From assembly GCA_051453625.1 (NCBI GenBank), contig JBOZIK010000001.1, forward strand, positions 188,693,806 to 188,757,805: a stretch of 64,000 nt of DNA, given 5' to 3'. A model generated the notes under the pieces. It saw only the letters and a list, made by a program, of their open reading frames with translations, did no database searches and was not told the origin of the DNA. A program made the position numbers and the translations under genes. This document shows, piece after piece, positions 32,401-46,046 of the stretch. Position 1 is the stretch's first letter. The number at the start of each line of letters is the position of its first letter. The DNA comes from Welwitschia mirabilis (lineage: Eukaryota > Gnetophyta > Gnetopsida > Welwitschiales).

Positions 32401-33950
32401 AAATTTTATTTTAATTTCAAATTTTTATTTCGTATTTATTAAAGTAATGGATGTTTAAGCACTAACAACTACATAAGCTTGGGAAAACTAATGACTCATT
32501 TGTTGTAGAATATTTAGTCCTTAGATTACCAACATGTAATTGCATATATTGGACATATGAAAGTTGGATTAATTAATTTTGTAATCAATATATGTAAAAG
32601 TGATGATAGGAAAAAAGAAAAAAAAATGCCAAGTGGCAGATATTACACTATAGAAACCATTATAGAGATCAAAGAAGTGGAATTTATTACTCAAAGAAAC
32701 TTCCTATATAATACATAGGAAAAAGAGAGAAACTAAATTTTCTTGGAGTTTTAAAAATATATTATTGAAAAAGATATTAAAACAAGAAAAAGATATAGAG
32801 GTTATCACTCTAAAGCTAGAATCTATTTGCATATATTCTAAAAAGAATAGTGACTCTTTTATTAAGTACATTATAATATAATTCTCTTATCAATTTCATG
32901 AAGTCTGAAAAGATTTCATGAATCTTTTTTTTTTCTATCTTAATATTAATTTAGGTAGAAGTTAGTATTAAGATTTTTATAGTATTTAGAAACAGATAGT
33001 ACATGATTCATCTACTAATCTTTATGTTAGTATTTTTAACTCCTATATTTGTACATATGTATATAAACCTTTAAACAAATCAACATAAAGTTTTTTTGAG
33101 AAAAGCCATTCTTGAAAAAGGCAATGTTCTAATAAATAAAAATATGAACTTTAGAAATCTTAGAATAGACCATAACAATTTTTTTTCTTTATGATTAAGT
33201 CTATTTATAACTTAATAATTTTAGTTTTTGATTAAAATAAGTCTAATATTTTGTCTCTTTTTAGTTTCAATTAGTACAAAACTAGGCTTATTAGTGGCTT
33301 ATTAGTGATGCATTTTTGTAAGCATTTATAGCCTTGATGTAGTTAAACATGTCATAAAATATATAGTTAGAGCTGCATTACTACTAGGCATCCATAACCT
33401 TAATGTAGTTAACTCAATCCAATTTTGAACTAATTAATAAATAATGTGCTTTTTGAGAGGAGATATTTCATTTTATTTTAATCATCCTTTTCATATTCAA
33501 TTTTTTTAAAGGTACATGAAGGTGTCATTGGCTTATTAGTCTAATCAAGACAAGTCTTATCCCCATAAAATTCTTTAAAAATAATCAACTCAACATAAAA
33601 GTAAATTCCATCTTAAGTCTATCATATTTTCTAATTGTAAGATCTTAAGTAAAACTAAACCTTAATAATAACTTTTATTTAAAGACTATAAGTAAACTTA
33701 AATTCTACTTAATTTATAATAATAATGTGATCACTTATTAATACTTTATTTTATTTAAGGGTCATCACCCTAGATCATCAAATCTAAAAAACTCATAGAT
33801 GGATAAAAGGGGATGTTGGTTAGTGAATTTTATTAGGAACCACCAAAGTGGAAGGAATGGGTTATAAGGTTTAAGACAGTGATGATTTATTTTATGCAAG
33901 AAGTGGAATGTTGGATTTCCTACTTAAAAATGTTTAAAATGATGATTATA
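32401..33950. other. AT-rich stretch without a supported gene; one TATA-like site
   Basis: No reading frame is convincing. TATATAA at 32705-32711 lies in the context 'AACTTCC...' about 300 bases after the basic coding-like stretch, and is followed by a purine-rich segment. It might be a promoter of the same old element. A T/A-rich flank continues to 33950. Confidence 0.35.
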
Positions 33951-35700
33951 TAGGTTGAAGTGCTTAGATGGTTTAAGGATCGAGAGGGCATCAAGCACAA
34001 AATATTTTAGCATTTTTATTATTTTTAGACCAAAATTTATTCAAAAAGTAAAATCTATTTTAAAAGAAAAATCTAATCTAAAAGAATGCAAAGAAACTAA
34101 AAAATTTGCAGGTGGTTTTCTAAGGTACTATGAAGGCTTAAAATGATAAATGCCAAGATTGGATGATGAATAAAAATTTTCCAAAGCATTTAATAATGAA
34201 AGAGAATACTTATAAACATTTATGCATGAATTTATAAAATTTTAAAAAACATTAATGCTATTATTAAAATTAATAGATTAAAAATTAGAAATCATCCATC
34301 CTTTAGCCTATTCGTATTTACTTAACAACTCATGTAAGACATTGTTTTGAAGTAAAGACAAAGATGTGTTTAAGACCATAAGGGAAGGGAATTGATCATT
34401 AAGAGAAGTATCAAAAGATGGTTCCAAAGATCAAGATGATTTATCTTACTCATTAAGGTTTGAATCTTACTTTAAAGATGAAAATAACATAATTAGTTTA
34501 AGGTTTTATTGAAATAGAAGTAAATTATCTTCATATGGTGGATCATAAATAGGCTCCTATATAATATTCTTCACTTCAGTAGGATCACTTAGGGATTATT
34601 CCTCATGATGTTACACAGGTTTCATAGGTTGTGGTTCAAAGATAGATTCATTTTCAATGTTTTCTATTTCATTAATTTTACCTAGTGATTCATTCTCTAT
34701 TGAATAGCTTTCTAGTTCACCTTCTTCCTCAAACATTTACTTGCTTGCTGCTAATTTATTATCATTAGACGTATCTATTTTGACTATAAAGTATAATCTA
34801 GATGCATATAATCAATCATTTTCTAAGGCATTTTGAAACTCAAGGTTCTCAAGGATATCCCTATAGGTTTCTTATGGGTTGTTGCAAGGGTTTCTTCCTC
34901 ATCCTAAGGGATTTGGTTTAAATGCCATTGATTTTAGTTTTATTAATTCCTTCAAGTTTTTCAAGGCTCTTAGATTGATGGAATGTAGAAATATTTTCTT
35001 CATATTGTTGTTGCTTAAGATCCCTAATGATTTGATTATTAGTGTAAGCTATTTGTTGAAGAATTTTATTAATGTTTTCCTTAGTTTTATTAGAGTTTTC
35101 TTTCAAATATTAAAAATGGAATTGAAGTGTGTCAAAATAAAATCTAATAGAACCTTCTAAAAATCTTTGAAAGGTATCTTCAAAGGATGGTGAGGTGGTT
35201 TATAGATAAATGAAGATGATGGATGGTGATCAAATGATAAAGAATATTAAAAGCAAGATGAAGGGTAAGGATTAAAGGATGATGAATATGAATAGAAGAA
35301 TGAAGCATAAGGGTTATGAGGAGCAAATAAAGGCATGGGGTCAAACTCCTATTGTTTAATATATGGATTTTCAAACTCAACATTATAAGGAGATAGATCT
35401 AGGTACATATGGAGTTGAGGATACTCTTCAAAAGTATGTCTAGATTAGATGAAGGCTTCTATAGTGCATTTAGGTTATTCATGATAACTATAAAATTAGA
35501 CAAATTTTGGATTGAAAGGTATTAAAAATGGGTTAGAAGCCCAACTCATTTCTAAGTCTTAGAAAATGAATTATGGTTTCAGATAAAGGTTTACATATTT
35601 CTAATTTTTAATAGTTTTATAGGAAGCTTGTAATCTAAAAAGGTTTAGAGAGATCCCAAGAGGTTTTATCCAAATTTGCAAAGTGTTTGGTGTAGGACAC
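33951..35700 (-). pseudogene. Decayed gag-like sequence, Pro/Phe/Gln-rich, minus strand
   Basis: On the minus strand, from about 35570 down, a broken frame starts 'MSWASNPFLIPFNPKF' and runs through Pro/Tyr/Ser-rich sequence ('PLFAPHNPYASFFYSYSSSF'), then a helical Gln/Asn/Lys-rich stretch (35106-34918, open for 62 codons, with 'NINKILQQIAYTNNQII'), then an acidic region near 34700 with 'EPIYDPPYEDN' further on. Gypsy gag C-termini of the Athila/Tat branch have this build: Pro-rich linker, then a helix. The stretch at 4180-5770 (minus) is similar. No LTR could be assigned to it. Confidence 0.4.
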
Positions 35701-35865
35701 TAGCGACACTGATTAGGAAAGTGACGGTGTTGATTATTTTATGAGAAATATTTTAGAAAAACATAGAGGTTTAGCTCATGTCAGCATAAAATGATTCAAG
35801 TTACAAGGTTTGAGAAAAATTTAATAGAAACTGAGATGCCTATATCTTAAAAATTTTCACCATAA

Positions 35866-35867
<2 letters not shown>

Positions 35868-35897
<30 letters not shown>
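35868..35897. repeat. (AT)n microsatellite
   Basis: About 15 perfect AT units, uninterrupted. Confidence 0.95.
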
Positions 35898-35900
<3 letters not shown>

Positions 35901-38350
35901 TTTTTATTCTGTTATATTTTTTAATAAAAATAAAAATTGAGTCATAATTAAAACATTTACATAAATTTATAGAAATCTAGGAACATAAAAATAAATCATT
36001 AGAGTTTAATCTTTCTAATTCATGATCTTGGTTTAAGTTTCATCTATAGTAAAGTCATTAAACATGAAACATAAAGTATCATATGTAAAAATGAATTTTC
36101 AGCTATTAGAATAGAAAATTAAATTCAATAGTTTGGGCTAATTTAGGTTTCACTTGCAAAGGACTAGATCTCACTGGTAGAAGGAAAAGAAAACACACAA
36201 ATAAAAAATAGAGGAATTAGTACAAGTATCATTGGAAGAGGACTAGTACTCATCATTAAAAAAATAAAAAGTAACTAAAAATGTTTCAAGTAGAAAATCA
36301 TGCACGTATGACAAGCTACTGTGTTAATATTCACAGTAATAATACCAAAATTTGTTTTGTATATAAAAGTGAACCAAATTTAACTAGGTAAAATACTTAG
36401 TATCATTCTTTCATAGGGATATATGTGGGAACTTCATCAAAAGATATAAAATTATTCTAAATTATAATAAAATTAAAACAAACTAAAAATTAGAAGTTGA
36501 CAAAGAATTAATCTTTGGTTAGTAACATAAGGGAATGGAAATACTCCAAGGACCTAATAATTTTACCCAACTCTCCACCTTTACTTTAATGATTCTTATA
36601 TTATAAAATACAAACTAAAATATTAAGTTATTAAGGCTAAGCATAAAGTCATAATTTAATCTGTCACACAAGTGTTGGTGAGCTATTTAGTCCAATTGAT
36701 TCTTTATAGCCCTTCATAAGCATAGAAGGTATGAACTAAAGTACACAAGATCCATCAAATTATAGCACCTACAATAGGCTAGAAGTAACCTTAAATAACT
36801 CAGATGATATAAAATAACTTGAAAATTACATAATATTTACCTAAAAATTACTAATACCTATTTCTATGCATTAATAATAAAAGAATAAAACCTACTTAAG
36901 AACAAGTTCTAGCTAAATATTACTAATTCCAAATAAATTATGCAATAACAATGAAAGGATTTAAACTGACTATTATATTAAAATATAAAATGAATATACA
37001 TTACATCAAATGGAGGAAAATTAAGAGGAGAAACTCCTCAACTAGCCTTGAATAATTCCACCCCCAAGAAAGTTTGTTAGTACACCATAATATTCTAACC
37101 TCTAAGTCTTTACCATGTTAAGCCAACCAAATAATGTTTACAATGGGCACTTAAGGCCTTTTATAAATGAAAAAAGGCTTGAAAAGTTTTGTTTTGATTG
37201 TATTAGGTGCTTTTATGATGCATTAAGTGGGTGGTTACATAAGAGGAAGTTACTTAATGGTGGTTACATAAGAAAGAAGTTACAAATATTTGGCATGTAA
37301 CCACAAGAAAAAATTCTTTGTCTTATTATGCAAACATGAAAATGATATGTCCTCTAAATTCTGATGATGCTATTAATGGATTCCATGTCATGTTTCTTCC
37401 ATGTGATCATCCTTGTTGCATCACATGTCATTGCAAAGTATCATCTTATACTTCTACCAAGTGCCATTAGAGTTTTGATTTATTATCTAACTCAGTCCAT
37501 AAGTGCAAACTGATAAAGTTTTCTAAAGAATGCAAGAATATAATATTTATCTTATTTTTTCTTACAAAGTCGATGGCGCAGTAGTCCTGACCAGCATCAT
37601 CGACATTTTTTGTTGGAATTTCTTAATGTTTTGCAATGTTCTTCAAAAATCCGGCAAGAAACCTACTAATGTTAGGAGAAGTTCATAATTTCATGAAAAT
37701 ATGATAAAAGGGATAAAATACATCATTTTATAATAAATAAATAAATTAAGGTCTTTTCTTATGCTAAATTAATCAGCTATACTTGCTTAAAATGTCAATT
37801 TTTTCATGTAATCATCTATATCTACTCCATTTTCATAGCTCCTTACATGGCTTTAGTAAGGAGCAAGGAAATAAGAGTGGCCATCATTTTTACTCATATA
37901 ATGAAGTTAATTATTCCATAATAAGATGTTGCTTCATTTCTTTTACTTAGGTTTTTCATTTTTAACCTTAACTAAATTTCTTTTTGGGAGTTTATAAGTG
38001 AAACAATAGAAAGAATACTATAATAAAACTCCCAAATATTCTTTTAATAAATTAAGAAAAATTTTATCACCTCCTCATTATAAAGTTCAAGAGGTTGAAA
38101 AGGAAGAATATAAAACCCTATATTTGAAAAACAAAAATTGTAAGACCATAATAAAAGCACTCTTTTTTTCTTTTCTCTTTCTTATTTATAAACATATAAA
38201 AAGTAACATTTATCTCAAGTAAGTAGGGCCAAATTTATCATGATTAAGTTTTTCTTTTCATAATTTTATGAATTTATTTTTATCAAGACTATTAAATTAT
38301 AATTTACTAAAATTTGGCCTTTACACTATGATTTTGTAGTTCTTTAAAAG
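35898..38350. other. AT-rich stretch without a supported gene
   Basis: No coding sequence or structured repeat is convincing; the 61-codon open run at 37115-37300 has no recognisable feature. Short pockets that keep CpG, at 37569-37610 (GTCGATGGCGCAGTAG...) and, just outside this stretch, 35695-35740, stand out from the CpG-poor background. Confidence 0.5.
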
Positions 38351-41300
38351 TATAAAACCCTATCATTAATTACCCTAATTAATCATAATTCTTTTTAAAC
38401 ATATTAACTGATATGTATAATGAATGTAGGATCAATTCGTACTTAAACCTTATTAAAATATTATAAGATTTAAAATAATTAAATAACATAATTACTACTT
38501 AATTATAGACCATTTTGGTTTGCATATAATAACAATGTCAACATTGTGTCCTATATTTATTTCTACTTTAGTTTTTAAATCACAAAGATATCTTATATGA
38601 AGTTGATGGGATGTTAACTTATTTTATAGGATAGATAGATAAGTTTTAGAATAGTATATAATTAATATAATAAGAGGTTGTAAATTTCATAAATGATAAT
38701 ATAACTCAATATCTACCCATTCTCCAGATGGAAGGTGATTTTCCTTTAGGTTCTATACTATATAAACATGGTTGGGCTTAACTCCATAGGCTTAGACTTC
38801 ATCTTGATATACCCCTTATATAGGTGATAAGTGATACGTGAGATGGATGCATTCTTACAAATGACTCTTCTTCCTTGAAGCATCTCGGGATGGTGCAACA
38901 TAATCCTTTAATACCAAGGGATTTAGACATTAAATCGGAGTAAGTTCATACATGTGTGTGATATGAGATTAGTGATTAAGTCCACTTCAAGTACAATAAA
39001 ACCCACCTTGGTAATAAAATCTAAGTATGGAAATAAATAATTATTAAGATTATCTTAATTTAGTTGAATGAATAGACCATAAAATGCAAGCATACAATTA
39101 TGTATATATTTAGTGGATGTTTACCTAGTATAAATAATTCTAATAGTTATTAGATTTATTTTATGAAAATAACCATATAGGAGAAAAATAGAATATATAA
39201 GCATCATTCTTATTTTTTTAACAAAAAAGAAAATAATATATCTAAAAAGAATAATAGTGAAGATACATGAAGGAAAACATCCCTTTCTTTTCCTACATTA
39301 TAATAATTCTTTTCAAAGTAAGGAACATTAGTACATTCAAGTTCTATTATAGAAACATGCTCCATTTATAAAACTAAGTCAACTTCTAAATCTCCTTTAT
39401 AAATTCTAAGTATTTAAATCAAAATAAAGTTAAGTAAAATATATACATATGTATTATCAAAAGAAAACATTAATAAAGCCTAAACATTAACTACACATCT
39501 CTAGAATTATTAAGTAGATAAACCTAATTTTTATGCTTTGAATGCAAGAATAAGATCTAAATATTGATAATTAGTATATAAACTTAATTAAAAACAAATT
39601 ACATTAAACTACAAATGATATATAGTATTTAAAATAATTAGATAATTATATTGAATAATTTTATATAATTATTAAAATTATTTACAAGTTTTCTTAGCTT
39701 TTTAAAAAATTAAAACTCAAAATTGATAATTATTTATTTTAAAATGTAAAAATGATGTAGACTAACTTTTCTTAAACTAGACTCATTATGTTATATCTAA
39801 AAATTAATTTTATTAAATTTAAGTTAGTATATACATATTTTAAAGTGTCAAAAATTTATCTATAACAACTGCCTAAATTTCAGAGTTGCTAAAATAATAC
39901 CCTTTACTAAAATGGTCATAACTTTTAATATAGATGGAGTCTTTAAATGAATAAATACTTTCTAGAAATCCTATTGAATTATGTACAACTTGAAGTACTT
40001 GGTTGTTACTGAAAAATACATGTTAATTTTGAAACTTAATACCTTTTGGTTACTATTTTTTTCTTATAATTTTTAAGTTATTTTTATAACATAAATTTTA
40101 AAAATTATTTCTCTTAAAAAACTTTTTTAAAAATTCTAAATTTGTAACATGATTATTAATTGATATAAAAAATTTTATAAATATTTACTCAATATTGAAT
40201 TAGTCATAGCTTTTTTATATTATTCTTCACTTTTGGGAAAAAGTAACTTTAACTAAACTAAGGACAAGGGGACTCATACTAATTTATAGAAAATATAATT
40301 AATAACTTAACTAAAAATTTATAATAAATTAAGTATATAAAATAGAGGTATAAATAACATAAACTTAACCTACCATAATAAACAATACAACAAATAACAT
40401 GAGCCTTATGATTTTCTAAGAAGTAGTACCTAACCTAAATGGATTTTGAGGATGAGAATCATTTATCCTAATAAGAATTTTAATGCTAACGTAATGGAAA
40501 ATAATTTAAAACTCATTTTAAAATTGAGATAATTCAAAACAAGATGGGTATGAAATAATATAGTAAACTCCCTAGTCACTTGACCAAAACATTCATTGGT
40601 AACCCCCTCAACTAAGCATGTAAAAAGATCCCTCAAATCTCTCCTTTTTCTTAGACTCAGTCAATGGAAGGAAAAATATCCATAAGTATCTCCATTAATT
40701 AAGTATGTAAAAAGATCCCTCAAATCTCTCTCTCATCTTAGTCTCAGCTAATAGAGAAATAACATTAATACTACATTAATTCTATAATCATATGCATAGT
40801 CCTAATGCAAGCAGTACTAGCATGAAGCTAAAATTCTTATGAAAGAAGAACCTACTTGGAGGGGAAAAGATTGATGATCCTTGAAGAAGATTTAATGAAG
40901 TCCTAAGCTTAAAGATCCTAGCTCCAAGATTTCAAGCTTCAAGATTCAAGATCTAACTCCACACTCAAGGAAATGAAATATTGAGAAGACATTTTAATAT
41001 CAAAAACTTACTTACAAGGTAAAGAAACCCCTTTTAGTTGATAAGATTGATCAATGATAAGTTGGATGCACTTGTGTAGAAGTGACATTATCATATGGAG
41101 TTTGTTTAGTAAGAAGTTGTAAGATCTTATATAAGAAGTGAAAGTAATGTATAAATAACAAAAGGAACCTTATTTATAACTTATAAACCTAATTTGGATA
41201 AGTAGTTTTCTTGCTTTAATTAGTAAGATTAATTACATGCATCATGTCCTTATTCTAGTTTCTTCTTAATCCTTTATAGGCTCATAATCAATCTAAAATA

Positions 41301-42202
41301 TATTTTAAACAATGTATAAAATGCATTGGAACAGTAAATGCATCAATTTGAAAACTGTCATATAGCACAATAAGAAAAATAATATTTTATGAATCAAGTA
41401 CTTTCACAATACAAATAAGAATAAAAATCATGATAGAATAAATTATACTCATTTATCCTTTTTGGTTTATGAATAAGAGTGCATGTCCTTATTCACATGT
41501 TTACACTCTTCATTATCCATCACATCAATAACATAAATCATAAGAAAGAAATGTCATAATTGGATGTAAGAAAAATTTCATAATTGAATGTAAGAAAATG
41601 TTATAGTTGAATGTTAGAAATTATCATACTTGAACATAGTACTATTAATTTTTAATTACTTATTATTATTTTACTTTTATCAAGTAATTTTAGTTTTTTC
41701 TTTATTTTTAGATTTAAATAAGGCATATGGATAAATGATTAAAATAAAGACATCACATGCCATTTTTGTAGAAATTTGATTATATTTTACATCTTCATGT
41801 GAATTTTTTGATTTTAACTATTTAATCATATAAATGACATGTCTTATCATAAATATTTTTACCTAGTATTAATAATTGAATATCCTTTATTTATTAATTT
41901 CTTTTCCTATTAAAATTTACATAATTTTAATTATTATTTTTAAATAATAAAATTATCTACAACTAGGATTAATTAAATAAGTGACTTTATGATTACCTAT
42001 AATTAAAATATATATCTTTGACATAAGAAATATGATACATTATTAATTGTAATGCTAAACATTAGTCCTCATATGCCTTAACTTAAAGAAAAGAAAGATT
42101 GTTATTAAAATTTAATATACAATCATGTTACATAATTTAGAGACTCTCATGATAATATCATTACATTTACTAATTAAAGATTTAAAAATATGAAATATAA
42201 CA
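38351..42202 (-). repeat. 3' LTR of the chromovirus
   Basis: It is a direct repeat of 48144-52171, followed by eye through many colinear blocks, such as 38500-38600 against 48300-48400, 40600-40760 against 50407-50570, and 42120-42202 against 52090-52171. It contains a tandem duplication of about 95 bases around 'AAAAAGATCCCTCAAATCTC' (40600-40760). It holds no gene. Confidence 0.88.
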
Positions 42203-42215
42203 TACTCCCTCACTT
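42203..42215 (-). other. Polypurine tract of the chromovirus
   Basis: On the minus strand AAGTGAGGGAGTA abuts the LTR start TGTTATATTTC. It would prime plus-strand synthesis and confirms the element's direction. Confidence 0.7.
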
Positions 42216-42299
42216 AAAAATGATTCACTCTTAGGAATTAAAATACATAATGATTTGAAAGTCTAATATTACATATTATGAGATTCTAAAAAGCTTGAG

Positions 42300-42450
42300 T
42301 TTTGATTTTTCATTAATTATTCTAGCTTCCAAGTATGTTCATCAAGACTATAATTACTTCATTTTATCTTTACTTGATGGATCTCATTATTCCACAAAGT
42401 AATAGTTTGATGATCCAATACTACTTTTAGCTCCTATATAGTTAAACAAT
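42300..42450 (-). pseudogene. Chromodomain of the chromovirus integrase
   Basis: The reverse complement reads, in one frame with a single stop, 'ELKVVLDHQTITLWNNEIHQ', then 'SLDEHTWKLE', the pattern of a plant chromovirus chromodomain ('ILDR....LR.K.I..VKV.W......EATWE'). Such domains are thought to direct insertion to marked chromatin. It lies at the end of pol just before the polypurine tract. Confidence 0.7.
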
Positions 42451-42539
42451 TGGTTTCTACTTGAATATGAGATCAATTTAACACATGATAGGAATTTGCA
42501 ATATACTTTATTAGTATATTCACATAAAAAACATTATGC

Positions 42540-43420
42540 ATGTGCAATAATTAAAGAGGTAGAGCAAGTTTATATGCAACAAGTCTAATACATTCTAATA
42601 TCTAAAATGGTCCAATAAATCTAGGGACTAACTTTGATATCTTAAGTTCTTGCATAATTGATTTTATTGGTAACACCTTGATAAAGACATGATTACATAC
42701 TTGAAATAAATGCAAGATCTCTTCTTCAATGATCTGCATACATAGGTTTTCTATTTTTTACTTTACTTAGTCTATTTTTAATGGTTCTTATCTTATTTTT
42801 CATATCTTATAAAATTCCTGATTCTATTGTTAATCTTTCCTCGAGTTCTATTTATGTTATGGATATCTATATTTTTTATCATATAGAGCTTCAAATAGAG
42901 CCATTTAAATAGAACTTTGATAACTATTATTATATTAAAATTCCACTAATGTAATTATTCTCCCTAACTATTAAGCTCATTAATAATACATGTTCTAAGA
43001 AGATATTCTAGGATTTGATTGACTCTTTCTATGTAACCACCTATTTGAGGATGAAATGTCATGCTCATATTTAGCTTGGTTCCTAAACCTAGTTATAGTT
43101 CTTGCCAAATTTAGAGGTAAATTTTGAATCTTTATTATGAATAATTCCGAAAGGCACACCATGCAATGAATAACATTTTGGACGTATAATTTAGCTACAT
43201 CCTTAGCATTATAAGTAGACTTTATTGAAATGAAGTATGTTGACTTAGTTACTCTATTAACTACAGTCATAATTTTGTTATTACCTTTTAGGTTCTTAGG
43301 AGCTCCAATATAAAATCTATGCAAATCACATCCCGTTTATATTCTAGATCATTTTGAGAATAGAGTAGTCCTCTTGGATTCCTATGTTCTACCTTAACTT
43401 GTTAACAATTTAGATACTTT
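42540..43420 (-). pseudogene. Chromovirus integrase core and C-terminus, broken
   Basis: A 109-codon open run (43324-42995) contains 'IMTVVNRVTKSTYFI' and 'AKDVAKLYVQNVI', matching the integrase core ('IVDRLTKSAHFL', 'A.LY...IVRLHGVP'). The first catalytic Asp ('VD') is Asn here. Downstream 'KISKLVPRFIGPF' and 'VAYKLALPL' (42700-42560) are the conserved C-terminal module. Many stops follow. Confidence 0.82.
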
Positions 43421-43879
43421 GATATAAATTTAATTATATATTTTTCCTTCTCTGGCTACTAAAATTTTTTCTTCATGTTTTGATACATTTTTATGCCTCC
43501 AAGATGACTTGATATTAAGAAAATTATGAAATTAGAACATTATATTTTATTTGATATCATCTACATTAAAAACTAAGAATATTTAATTGAATTTAATAAT
43601 ACATTTTGAATCAATACTAAAGTTTTCTTAATCTATTAATTTTTCTAACTAATCCTTTATTTTTTTGATAATTTTCACCTTTGCTTTGACCCTATATACT
43701 AATAGCATGTATTTGACTTTGAATTTCCATTATTAATTTAAAATAGACATGTATACTAAGAGCATCTGAAACTTTATTCCCTTTGTCCTTATGGTATAAA
43801 ATTTAAAGATCAAAATCACATAGAAATTTCATCCATCTTTTTTCCCCTAAGATTCAAATTTGGTTGAGTGAAAATGTAT

Positions 43880-44060
43880 TTTAAATTATGTCAATTCAAA
43901 CTTAAAGTTTAACATCATAGAGATAATGTTCCCATAACTTTAAAGCAAATATTATTGTAGCTAATCCGAGATTATGAATAGAATAGTCTCTTTTATTCGT
44001 CTTAAGCTGTCATGATCCATATGCTATTACTCTTTTATCTTATTTAAGAATAGCTTCAAG
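43880..44060 (-). pseudogene. Chromovirus RNase H, broken
   Basis: The reverse complement gives 'VIAYGS*QLKTNKRDYSIHN' and 'LGLATIIFALKLWEHYLYD', matching 'VIAYASRQLK.HE.NYPTHDLELAAVVFALK.WRHYLYG' of chromoviruses. The asterisk marks a stop where Arg is expected. Confidence 0.82.
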
Positions 44061-44570
44061 ACCTTCTCTTAATGTATCAATATAAATTAAAAAAGTCTTA
44101 GAATCATGTTGCATTATTAAAATTAAAGCCCTAGTTAAACACCATTTAAGATGATTAAAGAACTATTGACATTTTTCTATCTACTGAAAGTCTTTATTTT
44201 TTCTTAAAATGACTATTAGGGAATAAGCTTTAGCTTTCTTGAGTTGGTCAAAAAGGTCATCTATTCTTGGTAATGGATACTTATTCTTAATTGGAACTTT
44301 ACTTAACTCTCTGTAATCAATGCATAACATAGGTATCCCATCCCTTTTCTTTACAGACAACACTAGTGCATCCTATGGTAATACATTAGGATGAATAAAC
44401 TCTTTTGTAGAAGTTCTTCAAGCTAAATTTTTAATTATTTCATTTCTATAGGATACATTTTATATGGTGCCTTGGAAATAGGTTTAGTTCCTGAAATCCA
44501 ATGAATAGAAAACTCAACTTCCCAAATAGGTGGAATTCTTGGTAATTCTATTGTAAATACATTAAGTTAA
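44061..44570 (-). pseudogene. Chromovirus reverse transcriptase, with the catalytic part deleted
   Basis: A 60-codon open run (44363-44181) contains '[19 protein letters not shown]' and '[20 protein letters not shown]', the N-terminal RT blocks; before it come 'ISGTKPISKAPYKMYPIEM'. Directly after 'YSLIVI' the sequence jumps to the connection region ('EKCQ*FFNHLKW'), so the YMDD box and the 'FGL.NAPATF' block are gone. Confidence 0.82.
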
Positions 44571-44599
44571 TTTTGGATTATTTACATATTTCCTACTAA

Positions 44600-45100
44600 A
44601 TTTTCTCCTTTATTTATGTTAGCTAATTTAGATAAAGTATATAAACTAATAATTCCTTCTTAATTTTCCTTTTTATATGCTTGGCTTTAATTAAGGTATT
44701 TATAGCTGATGTGAATTAATCTTAAAAGGTTTAGTTTGGATCAGAATTTATCATCTCTAATTGACACTTCTTAAAATTTATATTTGCCTTATTCTACATT
44801 AACGAATTTATGCTCAAAATAATATCATATTTTCTTAAGTTGATAACAATTGGTTAAATTTAAAAAGTTCTCCTACTTATAGATAAAGTACAATTTTGGA
44901 CCTATTGATTAACCTTTGTTATAGACCCATTTTTAAGCTTTATGCATATCTTAATTATAGTATAACTTATTTATTCTCTTAAAATAATTCTAGGAAATAT
45001 AAAGTAATAAGTTACTTCCTAATTAAATAAAATAATTATTTCTATATTATTAAGTAAAGGTTTACCTTTTATGACTAAGCTTTGAAATTGTGCCCTTTGA
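44600..45100 (-). pseudogene. Chromovirus protease region, decayed
   Basis: On the minus strand between the zinc knuckle and RT. A decayed 'NIEIIILFN' where 'ALFDSGATHSFI' is expected, then 'LRKYDIILSINSL' for 'YDVILGMDWL', are visible near 45080 and 44830. The catalytic Asp has been lost to Asn. Confidence 0.6.
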
Positions 45101-45199
45101 TTATCTATCACTACTAAAAGTTATATAATTAGTTGCTAAATCGTATAAAATTCTTAGGGATTTTCTAATTATTATCTATGCTCGTACTTAATAAGTAAC

Positions 45200-46046
45200 A
45201 AGAATTCTTTAATGTTACGGTTTCCTTGACAATTGAAGCATTAAAAGTGGATTGGTATTAATAATAACTTTGGCTAGGATTTTTTTAAGATCTTTATGAT
45301 TGATTACTCATATAACTTTGACTAGAAACATTCCAATTCCTCTTGAATGGAGCACATTGGTTTTAGTTTTTATATTTCTACTGTTATTAATACTAACATT
45401 ATTTCTATTGAAATTTTAGTTCTTATTGTATTTTCCTTAAATTTGGAACCCTGAAGAGGAATTTATTTCTTGTTTTCTTATTGTCTTTACCAATTTTATT
45501 CTACTATTTTTACTTCTCTATAGCCTCAGCTAAAATTCCAAGTTAAGACATAGATGCTTTAACAGTAATATAAGGAAGAAGACTATTAATAAAGAAATTT
45601 TCTTTGGATTCTTTATTAAGATGCATATGTGATACATATCTTAATAATTTTACAAAATTAAAGTCATGAAAAGATACGTTCACATTATGGGCTTATCTGA
45701 AATTGTAAAATTTGATAACCTTTTGACGAAATAAAACTTGGTGATATACATTTCCTTAAATATGTACTCAAATTCTTCCCATGGAAGTTTCACCTCACCT
45801 AACTTTTTCATTTTTCTTTTTTTTCCATAATTTATCTTCTCCTTGTAACATGTAGATAGCTAAAGAATCCTTTTCATATTCATCAGATAATAAGGTGCCT
45901 ATAATGTTTTCAACATCACTTAGCCATGCTTCTACTTTTAATGAATCTGAACCTCCTATGAACTTTGGTGGGCTTAACTTAATAAATGTTTGAATTAACT
46001 TCTTTATACCCATGTGCTTATTAGGTTGATTGATACGATTATTCAT
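45200..46046 (-). pseudogene. Chromovirus gag with decayed zinc knuckle
   Basis: From ATG 46046 an 83-codon open run contains 'PPKFIGGSDSLKVEAWLSDV' and 'YMLQGEDKLW', the start of the chromovirus capsid domain ('PP.F.G..DP..AE.WL..IE......A...L.G.A..WW'). After a stop the domain continues in pieces. The knuckle appears as 'CFNCQGNRN' (codons starting at 45240), which has lost the His and last Cys. Confidence 0.8.

Noticed and set aside
37115-37300. 61-codon open frame
   Set aside because: No domain, composition is as expected by chance, and no supporting context.
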